A DNA stretch of 9,276 bases from JBAZOJ01 sp041648755 (GTDB lineage: Bacteria > Planctomycetota > B143-G9), in assembly GCA_041648755.1 (NCBI GenBank), contig JBAZOJ010000153.1, forward strand, positions 1-9,276, in the 5' to 3' direction. This document shows positions 1 to 6,404 of this stretch, piece after piece; the first letter of the stretch is position 1; each line of letters begins with the position of its first letter. A program made the position numbers and the translations under genes. Below the pieces are notes generated by a model. It made no database searches. It was not told where the DNA came from and was given only the letters and a program-made list of their open reading frames with translations.

Positions 1-1
1 C

Positions 2-478
2 AAGGTTGCGCTCGGGACTACCCTCAAAGACGGCCTGCAAACCGTGAAGGCTGACATCAAGAACAACGGGGTAATTCCTATCAAGAACCTCATCGAGATG
101 ACTCAGCGGGAGTACTACGCCGAAGGCCGCAGGGCATACGACTACGGTTGGTCGCTCGTTCACTTCCTTCAGAACTCGCCCAACAAGCAGTACAACGAGG
201 TGCTCCCCCGGTACTTCTACTATGTCCAATCCACTGCATTCCCTATTCTCCTCGAGCTCGAAAAGCTCACTGACATCACCAAGAACTCGAGAAAGGGGCC
301 CAAGGTCACTATCGACGGTGCAGATGACGAAGGGGATGACAAAGAAGATGAGGCTTGGGAGAAGAAGCGCGAACTGACCAAGCAACTCGACGAAGTGCAG
401 GCAAAGGCTCAGGAAACGGCGTTCTCAGGGATCAACATCGATCAGCTTCAAAAGGACTGGGAAGCGTTCTACAGGTAA
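2..478 (+). CDS. C-terminal part of a DUF1570-like (peptidase-MA-like) protein, 5' truncated by the window edge
   Basis: The frame is open from base 2 to the TAA at 476-478 (158 residues). The GTG at 44 has no convincing ribosome site and the frame continues upstream of it, so I read this as the 3' end of a longer gene. The segment with YDYGWSLVHFL, then a PRYFYY helix, and a tail ending in F-x-G-x-x-x-D-x-L-x-x-D-W-x-x-F-Y resembles the C-terminus of DUF1570 proteins, a gluzincin-like family common in Planctomycetes. In that family an HExxH site lies N-terminal to this part, so it would be outside the window and its presence is unknown. Between the two conserved blocks sits a highly charged, acidic insertion (about residues 105-130, with GADDEGDDKEDEAWEKK). 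The family assignment is by recollection of the pattern; the function is not established. The gene ends in a strong terminator 20 bp downstream and converges with the kinase gene. Confidence 0.6.
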   Translation, partial: KVALGTTLKDGLQTVKADIKNNGVIPIKNLIEMTQREYYAEGRRAYDYGWSLVHFLQNSPNKQYNEVLPRYFYYVQSTAFPILLELEKLTDITKNSRKGPKVTIDGADDEGDDKEDEAWEKKRELTKQLDEVQAKAQETAFSGINIDQLQKDWEAFYR

Positions 479-497
479 GCATACTCATCTGAAAGCC

Positions 498-526
498 AAA
501 GGGCCCGTCATACGACGGGCCCTTTT
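498..526. terminator. Intrinsic terminator, possibly bidirectional, between convergent genes
   Basis: A perfect 9-bp GC-rich stem, GGGCCCGTC (501-509) with GACGGGCCC (514-522), has a 4-nt ATAC loop. AAA (498-500) and TTT (523-525) extend it to 12 bp. On the + strand it is followed by TTTTCTGTCTGT, so it should terminate the DUF1570-like gene that stops at 478. Read from the other strand the stem is followed by a shorter TTTGGCTTT stretch, 26 nt past the kinase stop codon, so it may also serve the kinase gene, less efficiently. Confidence 0.88.
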
Positions 527-548
527 CTGTCTGTGCAGGTTATTTTTG

Positions 549-3500
549 CTATCGGGGCTTGCGCGCGTTGCGAGCCACGATCTGCGACAACTGCGAGGCG
601 GTGAACGGCTTCGGCAGGAGTTCGGCGATTCCCTCCTGTTTGAGTTCGGATTCATCAATGGAGAATGCCAGGCCCGAGCACATCACCACCGGAACGGCTG
701 GCTCGATCTGCTTCATCAGCCGCAGGGCTTCCCGGCCGTCCATATTTGGCATCACCATATCCATCAGCACCATGTCGATTTTACGGAAGTACTCCTTGAA
801 GATCTCAACGGCCTCCGCGCCATCGTTCGCGGTAATCACCTCGTAGCCGAAACTCCTCAGACTGTTTGCCAGCACGAACAGCACTGCGTCTTCGTCGTCC
901 ACTGCAAGGATTGTCCCGCTTCCTCGCACGGGTTCGGTCTGCGGCTCTTTCGGCGTTTCCCCGACTGCCGCAACCATTGGGATATACACCTTGAAGGTGG
1001 ATCCAAGCCCGGGAGCGGACTCGACCGCCACGAGGCCTGAGTGTTTGCGAACGCAGGTATACACGGACGTAAGCCCCAAGCCGCGGCCCTGCTCGGGACC
1101 TTTCGTGGTGAAGAATGGCTCAAACAGCCTGTTCAACTGGCTCTGATCCATCCCCGTTCCACTGTCGGAAATGGTGATCTCCACGAATTTTCCCGGGGCA
1201 ATGCTGAACCCGTACAGGTTGTAAGGGGGTTCGTCAAAGTGGACAACTGATGTCGAAACGGTAAGAGTTCCCCCGTTAGCCATCGCTTCGCAAGCGTTAA
1301 TGGACAGGTTCATGAACGCATTCTCAAGCATCACGGGATTGCCCTCGATGGTGAGGGCGGAACCGGCGAGTTTCGAGGCAAAAACGATCCTCTTGTCAAC
1401 TGAATGCTTGAGGACTGCCATAGCCTGCTTGAGTAGTGCATTGACATCAACCTTCGCCCGTGCAACATCGAACTGGAATGTGAACGCCGCGAGCCCCCTT
1501 GTGATCTCGGTTCCCTCGTGAACCGCTCTTACCATCCGTTCGAGCAGCGGTATGTTCTGTGAGGGGTCGGTGTTGTCCCGAAGCACTTCAACCAGCCCAG
1601 CTATTCCCTGGAGAACATTGTTGAAATTGTTCGATATTCCGCCCGCGAGGCGTCCAAGAGACTCGAGCTTCTGAGTGCGGACCATTGAGTGTTCAAGCCG
1701 GAGTTTCTCCGTGACGTCCTTGATTGAAAACAATGTGCCGAGCCTGTTGCCTTCGCGGCCCCTCAACGGTGCACATGAAATGTTTACAGAACGGTCGCCG
1801 GATCTTCTGGAAGCCAGCCGGTAGGGGCCGTTGACCTGAGAGCCGACATCGCTCTTGAGGGCATTTTCGAGGAAGTCAGAGCCCGGGTCAGATGAATTGA
1901 GTTTGCGCAACTTGACGATGGATCTGGCCGCAGATCCCAGAATCTCATTGGCTGGCAGCCCAAGCATCCGAGTTGCAGCGGCATTAACCTGTGTAATAAG
2001 GCCGGCGTTGTCAGTTGCGATGACCCCGTCTTCAAGGGAATCGAGTGCAGCATGCCATACATCTTCCATGGCCCTGTGCGCGTCGTCTGCGGTTGTCTGA
2101 TTGGCTGCGTCGCGAGGTGATTCGACAGGGGTCATTTGCCCGGAATCCCATCCGGGGGACGGCGCGGCTCTGCGGCGCTTACTTCCATGCTCTTTGGCAG
2201 CATCTGTGGTCCCTGCATCGCGTGTCGCCTCCAGCAAAGATGCCGTGATTCGATCGCGCTGAATTGCGGAGGCCAAGTTCGTGGCAACTGTCTTGCAGGC
2301 GTCAAGTTCCAGGGCTGACCATTCCCGCTTTGCCTTTGTATCATCGATTTCGATGAATCCCCACCACTCTTCTCCAAGGCGAATAGGGATTGCAAGGAAA
2401 GACACAACGCCGTCGTCCATTAGAAACGGGCGTTCCTGTGTTGGCACGGAATCCACGGAGCCGTGAACGATGTCTCCCCGCCCAAGAAGCAACTGCCAGC
2501 GGCCCAGTCCATTGCGCTGATAGGCAAAGGTCAGGGGCTCACCCGATGCGCAGTAGCGGTCAGTCGCCAACTCGTCCCAACTGCTGACCAGCGAGAACAG
2601 GGCTTCCCCGCCTTCTCCCTGGAAATTCTCAAACACCTGGACGCGCGAAGAATGCGATGCTTCGGCAACCATGGCCAAGACATCCTCAAGACAATCCATC
2701 AAGGACTCCGATTGCAGCAGGATTTCGCTGATCTGCCCAACCGCCCGCAGAATGGGCTCGCGCCTGCGCAGCGCATCTTCGGCTCGCTTCCGCTCGCTGA
2801 TGTCGGTGCCGATGCACAACAGCTCTGTCACCGAGCCGTTTTCGTCCTGCAAGGCCCTGTTGCTCCAACTCGCCCAGATCTTCTCGCCGTTGCGCCGGAT
2901 ATTCTCCATCTCGAAAGTCTCGTGGCGTTCGGCGCGCCGGACAATCTCCCGCATCGTCGGTCCGTACTCTTGATCCGGAATCGCGCCTGCCGGTACAAGC
3001 TTCCTCAGAAATTCGCTGCCGACAAGCTCGCTCTCCGGATACCCGAAGAAATCACAGCCGAATCTGTTGATGTATGTGATCTTGCCTGCGGGAGAGAGAG
3101 TCACGATAGTTCCCCGGATGGCCTCGACCAGGTTGCGGTAGGTCTCCCTGCTTTCCCGCAGACCATCCTCGACTTGCTTCCTTTGTGTGATATCCAGGTG
3201 AATCCCGGATGCGCGAAGCGGGCGGGCGTTGGAGTCATAGTCGACAATTCTGCCGCGATCCTGTATCCAGCGCCATTCGCCGGATTTGGTCCTTATCCGG
3301 TACTCCGCCTCAAACAGCGGGGTCTTTCCTGCAAGATGGCTCTCGAATTCGACCATTGCGCTGATGTAGTCGTCCGGATGAATCAGATCACCCCAGCCCT
3401 TAACGTATTTCTCCATCTCGGCCATGCTGTAACCGAGCATGTCAGCCCACTTCTCGTTCATGAAGAATTCGCCCGTCTGGATGTTCCAGCCCCAGAACCC

Positions 3501-4313
3501 GACGTCAGCGCCCCTCATTACAAGCTCCAGCCGCTCGCGGCTCTCCTTTAACTCGCGCTCTTCCTGCTTCATCGCGGTAATGTCGCGAATGACCGCTATG
3601 ACCTCATCACCGTCGGTCGGAATCAGCCGCACTTCATAGTCCCGCGCGATCTCGCCTTCGCCGGTCGCATATTCAAGGGTCTGCAGCTTGCCTGTATTGA
3701 GCGCACGGGATATCGCGGAGAGCATTTTCGTCTCATCCGATGCTGAGAGTCCCCAGTCGCCGATATATGCCTGATCGACTGGTTGCCCGTCGGGGCCGTT
3801 TGTGATGTTCGCATCCATGATGGATCCGTCGCGCTGAACGACAAGAATCTTGTCCGGTGTTCCCAGGGTCAAGGCCCGATTGCGCACGGCCACTGCTGAA
3901 ACAAGTTTGACCATGGACAGCGCAAAGCTGAGAAATGCAGCGGCGGGTTCTGTCGCGCTGCTCGCGTACGGGCCGAACACGACAACGGCATTCCGGTCAC
4001 TCTCGATGGGCAGCGGGATCACGGTTATCTTTCGCCCGTCTTCAAGTGCGAACTCGTTCTCGGTTCCGGCCTTCGATGCTCCCTCGATTATGGTGGCCAG
4101 CGCTGAGGCAACCGGGCCAGACTCGGGCCCGCTTTCACCAGCCGCGGACGCTTGGCCAGCGGGGGAGATTGTGTTGCCCCCGGAATCCACGAGCCTGACA
4201 TCAATGCCCGTGGCGAGGAAGAACTCCCCGGCCGACTGTGCAAACCGTTTGAGCATCAGATGATCATGATGCTCCGGCTCCCCAGGGGCGCGGGTTTTAC
4301 GTGTATCACTCAC
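549..4313 (-). CDS. Soluble multi-PAS/GAF hybrid histidine kinase with C-terminal receiver and a degenerate H-box
   Basis: Product of 1254 residues with no membrane segment or signal peptide, so a cytoplasmic sensor. Domains in order (approximate residues): N-terminal sensory domain 18-145, vaguely PocR-like; degenerate PAS 150-247 ending RDITAMKQ; PAS/PAC 256-378 ending LDITQRK; PAS/PAC 388-510 ending TDISERK; GAF 520-690 with GEEWWGFIEIDD; low-complexity linker 696-745; PAS 748-870; HisKA 876-945; HATPase 990-1112; receiver 1134-1247. The ATPase shows N-box N1006 (NLSINACEAM), G1 DSGTGM at 1050, an F-box LFEPFFTTK and G2 GRGLGL. The receiver has D1139, D1140, phospho-acceptor D1185, S1213 and K1235. 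The H-box is abnormal: GGISNNFNN with N895-N896 where HD is expected, so self-phosphorylation at the usual site should be impossible. The GTG at 4313 is chosen because it is the first start in the open frame and follows a TATAAT box; there is no Shine-Dalgarno. The ligand and output are unknown. The HAD gene lies 135 bp upstream on the same strand. Confidence 0.93.
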   Translation of the reverse strand: MSDTRKTRAPGEPEHHDHLMLKRFAQSAGEFFLATGIDVRLVDSGGNTISPAGQASAAGESGPESGPVASALATIIEGASKAGTENEFALEDGRKITVIPLPIESDRNAVVVFGPYASSATEPAAAFLSFALSMVKLVSAVAVRNRALTLGTPDKILVVQRDGSIMDANITNGPDGQPVDQAYIGDWGLSASDETKMLSAISRALNTGKLQTLEYATGEGEIARDYEVRLIPTDGDEVIAVIRDITAMKQEERELKESRERLELVMRGADVGFWGWNIQTGEFFMNEKWADMLGYSMAEMEKYVKGWGDLIHPDDYISAMVEFESHLAGKTPLFEAEYRIRTKSGEWRWIQDRGRIVDYDSNARPLRASGIHLDITQRKQVEDGLRESRETYRNLVEAIRGTIVTLSPAGKITYINRFGCDFFGYPESELVGSEFLRKLVPAGAIPDQEYGPTMREIVRRAERHETFEMENIRRNGEKIWASWSNRALQDENGSVTELLCIGTDISERKRAEDALRRREPILRAVGQISEILLQSESLMDCLEDVLAMVAEASHSSRVQVFENFQGEGGEALFSLVSSWDELATDRYCASGEPLTFAYQRNGLGRWQLLLGRGDIVHGSVDSVPTQERPFLMDDGVVSFLAIPIRLGEEWWGFIEIDDTKAKREWSALELDACKTVATNLASAIQRDRITASLLEATRDAGTTDAAKEHGSKRRRAAPSPGWDSGQMTPVESPRDAANQTTADDAHRAMEDVWHAALDSLEDGVIATDNAGLITQVNAAATRMLGLPANEILGSAARSIVKLRKLNSSDPGSDFLENALKSDVGSQVNGPYRLASRRSGDRSVNISCAPLRGREGNRLGTLFSIKDVTEKLRLEHSMVRTQKLESLGRLAGGISNNFNNVLQGIAGLVEVLRDNTDPSQNIPLLERMVRAVHEGTEITRGLAAFTFQFDVARAKVDVNALLKQAMAVLKHSVDKRIVFASKLAGSALTIEGNPVMLENAFMNLSINACEAMANGGTLTVSTSVVHFDEPPYNLYGFSIAPGKFVEITISDSGTGMDQSQLNRLFEPFFTTKGPEQGRGLGLTSVYTCVRKHSGLVAVESAPGLGSTFKVYIPMVAAVGETPKEPQTEPVRGSGTILAVDDEDAVLFVLANSLRSFGYEVITANDGAEAVEIFKEYFRKIDMVLMDMVMPNMDGREALRLMKQIEPAVPVVMCSGLAFSIDESELKQEGIAELLPKPFTASQLSQIVARNARKPR

Positions 4314-4319
4314 AGTGTA

Positions 4320-4325
4320 ATTATA
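4320..4325 (-). promoter_or_regulatory. Consensus -10 box (TATAAT) for the hybrid kinase gene, likely leaderless transcript
   Basis: On the minus strand a perfect TATAAT occupies 4325-4320, leaving 6 nt before the GTG start at 4313. Normal spacing from -10 to transcription start would place the first transcribed base at or next to the GTG. No good -35 is found at 16-18 bp upstream and no Shine-Dalgarno precedes the start, which fits a leaderless mRNA. It also means the kinase probably has its own promoter rather than relying on read-through from the HAD gene. Confidence 0.55.
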
Positions 4326-4448
4326 GGGCCTAAGTCCTGATATTCCACAGCACAGGCAAACCCGCCGCTCAAACGGGTGACAAAGGCCACTTGGCCCGAT
4401 TGGGGGGCTCGCAAAAACTCCGTCAGCGGCAGACAGCAGGCAGGATCG

Positions 4449-5183
4449 CTATTGAAGCGCCATTCGATCGAGCACTTCACCGATCTCAAGCAGGGATTTC
4501 ACTACAGGGACTCCGCAGTCAGGCGCGGGTGTGCTGTCGCGCCAGACAAGAATACAAGGCATGCCCATCCTGCGCGGCCCCGATATATCCGCAACCGGGT
4601 GGTCGCCCACATGCATGACTTCCTGCGCGGTGGCGCCAGCCGCCGCACACTCGGCCGCAAAGAACGCTGCTGCAGGCTTGCGTGACCCGATCTGACAGGA
4701 GATAACGCTTGCGTCAAGCAATTGTGAAACCCCGAGCCCCGCAAGCACGTTAGGCAAACTACTGTCCCAGTTGGAGCCGATTCCCACAAACAGCCCGCGC
4801 TCCTTGAGTGCCTTGATAGCCTCGATTGTCTCTGGATACAGGCTCCAGTTTGTGCTCATTCCGAATTGCCGGTAGATTGAGCCGATGATCTCGTCGGAGT
4901 AGCCGGTGATTCCAAGCTCATCGAGCATCATCGAGTAGAATCCGGCCCACATGCGCCGATCCCAGGCGTCGTCAACAACGTAGTCGCCCTCGTGCTCGCC
5001 GTTGAAACGGTGTTCCACGCGCGACCAGCATTCGACGAGAACACGCTCGACATCGCCGTATGAAGCAGCCAGCCCGAAATCCTTGATCCCCGACAGAAAG
5101 ATGTCCGGGTACGGCCGGGCGAGTCGCAATGTCGTATGCGCCGCATCCAGAAAAACCGCCTTGATTCTGCACTGTCCAACCAT
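4449..5183 (-). CDS. HAD-superfamily hydrolase (subfamily I, C1 cap)
   Basis: Product of 244 residues, a normal length for a C1-capped HAD phosphatase, and cytoplasmic. Motif I is FLDAAHTTL with the nucleophile D13. The usual second Asp (D+2, general acid) is A15, and the GT step of DxDGT reads HT. Motif II is the Ser in GIGSNWD (S137), motif III is the Lys in GSRKP (K169), and motif IV is HVGDHPVADISG with D194 and D199 for the metal. Residues about 20-110 between motifs I and II form the helical cap. Motif IV argues for a phosphatase-type enzyme rather than a haloacid dehalogenase, but the D+2 change makes the reaction uncertain; HDHD3-like HADs, as I recall, also lack the canonical D+2. 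The ATG at 5183 puts motif I 12 residues in, as expected. It lies 49 bp from the divergent exbB-like gene and upstream of the kinase on the same strand. The substrate cannot be told from sequence. Confidence 0.88.
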   Translation of the reverse strand: MVGQCRIKAVFLDAAHTTLRLARPYPDIFLSGIKDFGLAASYGDVERVLVECWSRVEHRFNGEHEGDYVVDDAWDRRMWAGFYSMMLDELGITGYSDEIIGSIYRQFGMSTNWSLYPETIEAIKALKERGLFVGIGSNWDSSLPNVLAGLGVSQLLDASVISCQIGSRKPAAAFFAAECAAAGATAQEVMHVGDHPVADISGPRRMGMPCILVWRDSTPAPDCGVPVVKSLLEIGEVLDRMALQ

Positions 5184-5188
5184 ATAAT
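5161..5188 (+). promoter_or_regulatory. Sigma70-type promoter of the exbB-exbD-TPR operon
   Basis: TTGATT (5161-5166, 4 of 6 to the -35 consensus) is followed after 16 bp by a perfect TATAAT (5183-5188). Transcription would start near 5195, giving a leader of about 38 nt before the ATG at 5233. The -35 lies inside the first codons of the divergent HAD gene and the -10 touches its start codon, so the two promoters cannot easily be occupied at once. Confidence 0.6.
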
Positions 5189-5189
5189 C

Positions 5190-5195
5190 ATTCTA
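5190..5195 (-). promoter_or_regulatory. Candidate -10 box (TAGAAT) for the HAD gene, likely leaderless transcript
   Basis: On the minus strand TAGAAT (5 of 6 to consensus) lies at 5195-5190, exactly 6 nt before the ATG at 5183. TATAGA at 5197-5192, preceded by TGC as in an extended -10, is an alternative register. No recognisable -35 and no Shine-Dalgarno are present. The arrangement copies that of the kinase gene and overlaps the promoter of the divergent motor operon. Confidence 0.42.
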
Positions 5196-5220
5196 TAGCA
5201 TTTTGGCCGTTTTCACCTTC

Positions 5221-5230
5221 GAGAGAGGGG
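5221..5230 (+). promoter_or_regulatory. Ribosome binding site deciding the start of the ExbB-like gene
   Basis: The purine run GAGAGAGGGG lies just before ATG 5233 and includes a GAGG core 4 nt from the start. The frame could be extended to a TTG at 5203, but that start would have no ribosome site and would place extra charged residues before the signal peptide, so ATG 5233 is preferred. Confidence 0.7.
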
Positions 5231-5232
5231 AA

Positions 5233-5982
5233 ATGAGAACATCCAGGACCCTTGGCGGAACGCTCTTCTTCTTGGCTTTCTTCGCCATTGCGCTTGCCGC
5301 TCCGGCGTTTGCGGAATCCGCTGCCTCGGGGGAGACGCTCTCGGCGTGGCAGATCATCGTGAAGGGCGGATGGACAATGGTTCCGCTCGGCCTCCTTTCG
5401 CTGTTTGCAGTGGGGCTCGCGTTCCATATTTTTCTTATTCTCGACCCCAAGGCGCTCGTGCCGTCCGACCTGGTCGGCTCGCTTACCGAACATCTTCAGG
5501 CTGGCAGGCTGGCCGATGCCGAAAACTTCGCCGCGCGGCATGACAGTGTCGCGGGAAGGATATTCGCGGCCGGGCTCTCCGTGCGTTCCTATGGCTCGGA
5601 AAAGGTGGCCGAATACCTGAACAACTCCGGCAGACGCGAGATATCGTCGCTGAAACGGCGCATTACCCTTCTTGCCTACGTTGGCGTGATCTCGCCCCTC
5701 CTGGGGCTGCTTGGAACCGTGCTCGGCATGATCCGGGCGTTCCGCGTCATCTCGATGGCATCAAACCCCGTCGTACAGCACGAGAAGCCCTACCTGCTCG
5801 CTTCGGCGATCTGGGAGGCAATGATCACCACTGCGGCGGGCCTCATCCTGGCGATTTTCGCCCTGCTGATCTACTACTACTTCAGCGGGCGGCTCCAGAA
5901 GGTTGCGTCTGACCTTGAAGTCGAGACTGAAAAGTTCGCCCTTGCCCTGTCCAGCGCCACCAAGACGGGAGAGGGCCGTTGA
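5233..5982 (+). CDS. MotA/TolQ/ExbB-family proton channel protein
   Basis: From ATG 5233 the product has 249 residues. An N-terminal hydrophobic segment ending AAPAFA|ES (cleavage about 27/28) looks like a cleavable signal peptide. Three membrane segments follow at about 47-70, 145-168 and 191-215. The MotA_ExbB signature covers the last two: SPLLGLLGTVLGMIRAF at 154-170 and the pore-side Thr pair in EAMITTAAGL at 195-204. A cytoplasmic domain lies between the first two helices, as in TolQ/ExbB. Members form pentameric inner-membrane rings around an ExbD/TolR dimer and convert proton flow into motion. The downstream ExbD-type gene overlaps by 4 bases, so the two are translated in step and surely form one motor. 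The sequence alone does not tell whether its role is Ton-like, Tol-like or other, so no gene symbol is given. Confidence 0.93.
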   Translation: MRTSRTLGGTLFFLAFFAIALAAPAFAESAASGETLSAWQIIVKGGWTMVPLGLLSLFAVGLAFHIFLILDPKALVPSDLVGSLTEHLQAGRLADAENFAARHDSVAGRIFAAGLSVRSYGSEKVAEYLNNSGRREISSLKRRITLLAYVGVISPLLGLLGTVLGMIRAFRVISMASNPVVQHEKPYLLASAIWEAMITTAAGLILAIFALLIYYYFSGRLQKVASDLEVETEKFALALSSATKTGEGR

Positions 5983-6404
5983 ACTTCTACGACTACGATG
6001 AAGAGAGTCCCGCGATCCAGATGGCGCCCCTCATTGACATCGTGTTCATCCTCCTGATCTTCTTCGTCACCACGAGTGCCATGGAGAGCTTCGAAAAAGA
6101 CATCGCAATAGACCTGCCGCAGGGGAATGTCCCGGCGATAGGGACCTCCGCGACGCAGGTGGTGTTTGTTGAAGTTTCGCGCGACGGCGGGGTGAAGCTT
6201 GAAGGCAACCCCCTGCAGATGAACGCATTGAAGGCAAAACTGACCGCGCTCGTGGCTGTCTCGAAAGACATCAACCTGGTGATTCGCGCCGACAAGGATG
6301 TGACCTGGCAGCGCATCGTTGACGTAATCGAGGCTGCTTCCCAGGCTGGCATAAAGAAGCTGGACTACTCGATCACCGACAGAGACGAGGGCGGCCCCAG
6401 ATGA
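5979..6404 (+). CDS. ExbD/TolR-family biopolymer transport protein
   Basis: The product is 141 residues, the usual ExbD/TolR length. It has a short acidic cytoplasmic N-terminus (about 1-16) and one membrane helix at about 17-33 (MAPLIDIVFILLIFFV) carrying the essential proton-binding Asp, D20. A periplasmic domain from about 40 to 138 ends in the family's typical pattern NLVIRADKDVTWQRIVDVIE. The start is a TTG at 5979, whose last two bases open the upstream TGA stop (TTGA overlap). A purine-rich GGGAGAGGG just upstream supports it. The first in-frame ATG (6021) would remove the cytoplasmic tail and begin inside the helix, so the TTG is preferred. It partners the ExbB-like protein; translation is probably coupled to that of the upstream gene. 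Confidence 0.93.
   Translation: MNFYDYDEESPAIQMAPLIDIVFILLIFFVTTSAMESFEKDIAIDLPQGNVPAIGTSATQVVFVEVSRDGGVKLEGNPLQMNALKAKLTALVAVSKDINLVIRADKDVTWQRIVDVIEAASQAGIKKLDYSITDRDEGGPR

Noticed and set aside
546..1040. + strand open frame over the receiver-domain end of the kinase gene
   Set aside because: It is antisense to conserved receiver and ATPase motifs and its translation is not protein-like.
2463..3551. Long + strand open frame (362 codons) opposite the kinase gene
   Set aside because: It lies wholly antisense to PAS and GAF coding sequence that is clearly real. Its translation has no recognisable domain, so it is a shadow of GC-rich codon usage.
4329..4448. Terminator between the HAD and kinase genes
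   Set aside because: Only weak stems are found (for example GGCC-AAGT-GGCC and ACCCG/CGGGT on the minus strand) with at most three T residues after them, so I do not call one.
5203..5232. Upstream TTG start for the ExbB-like gene
   Set aside because: It has no ribosome site and would put ten extra residues including charges before the signal peptide; ATG 5233 has a purine-rich site.
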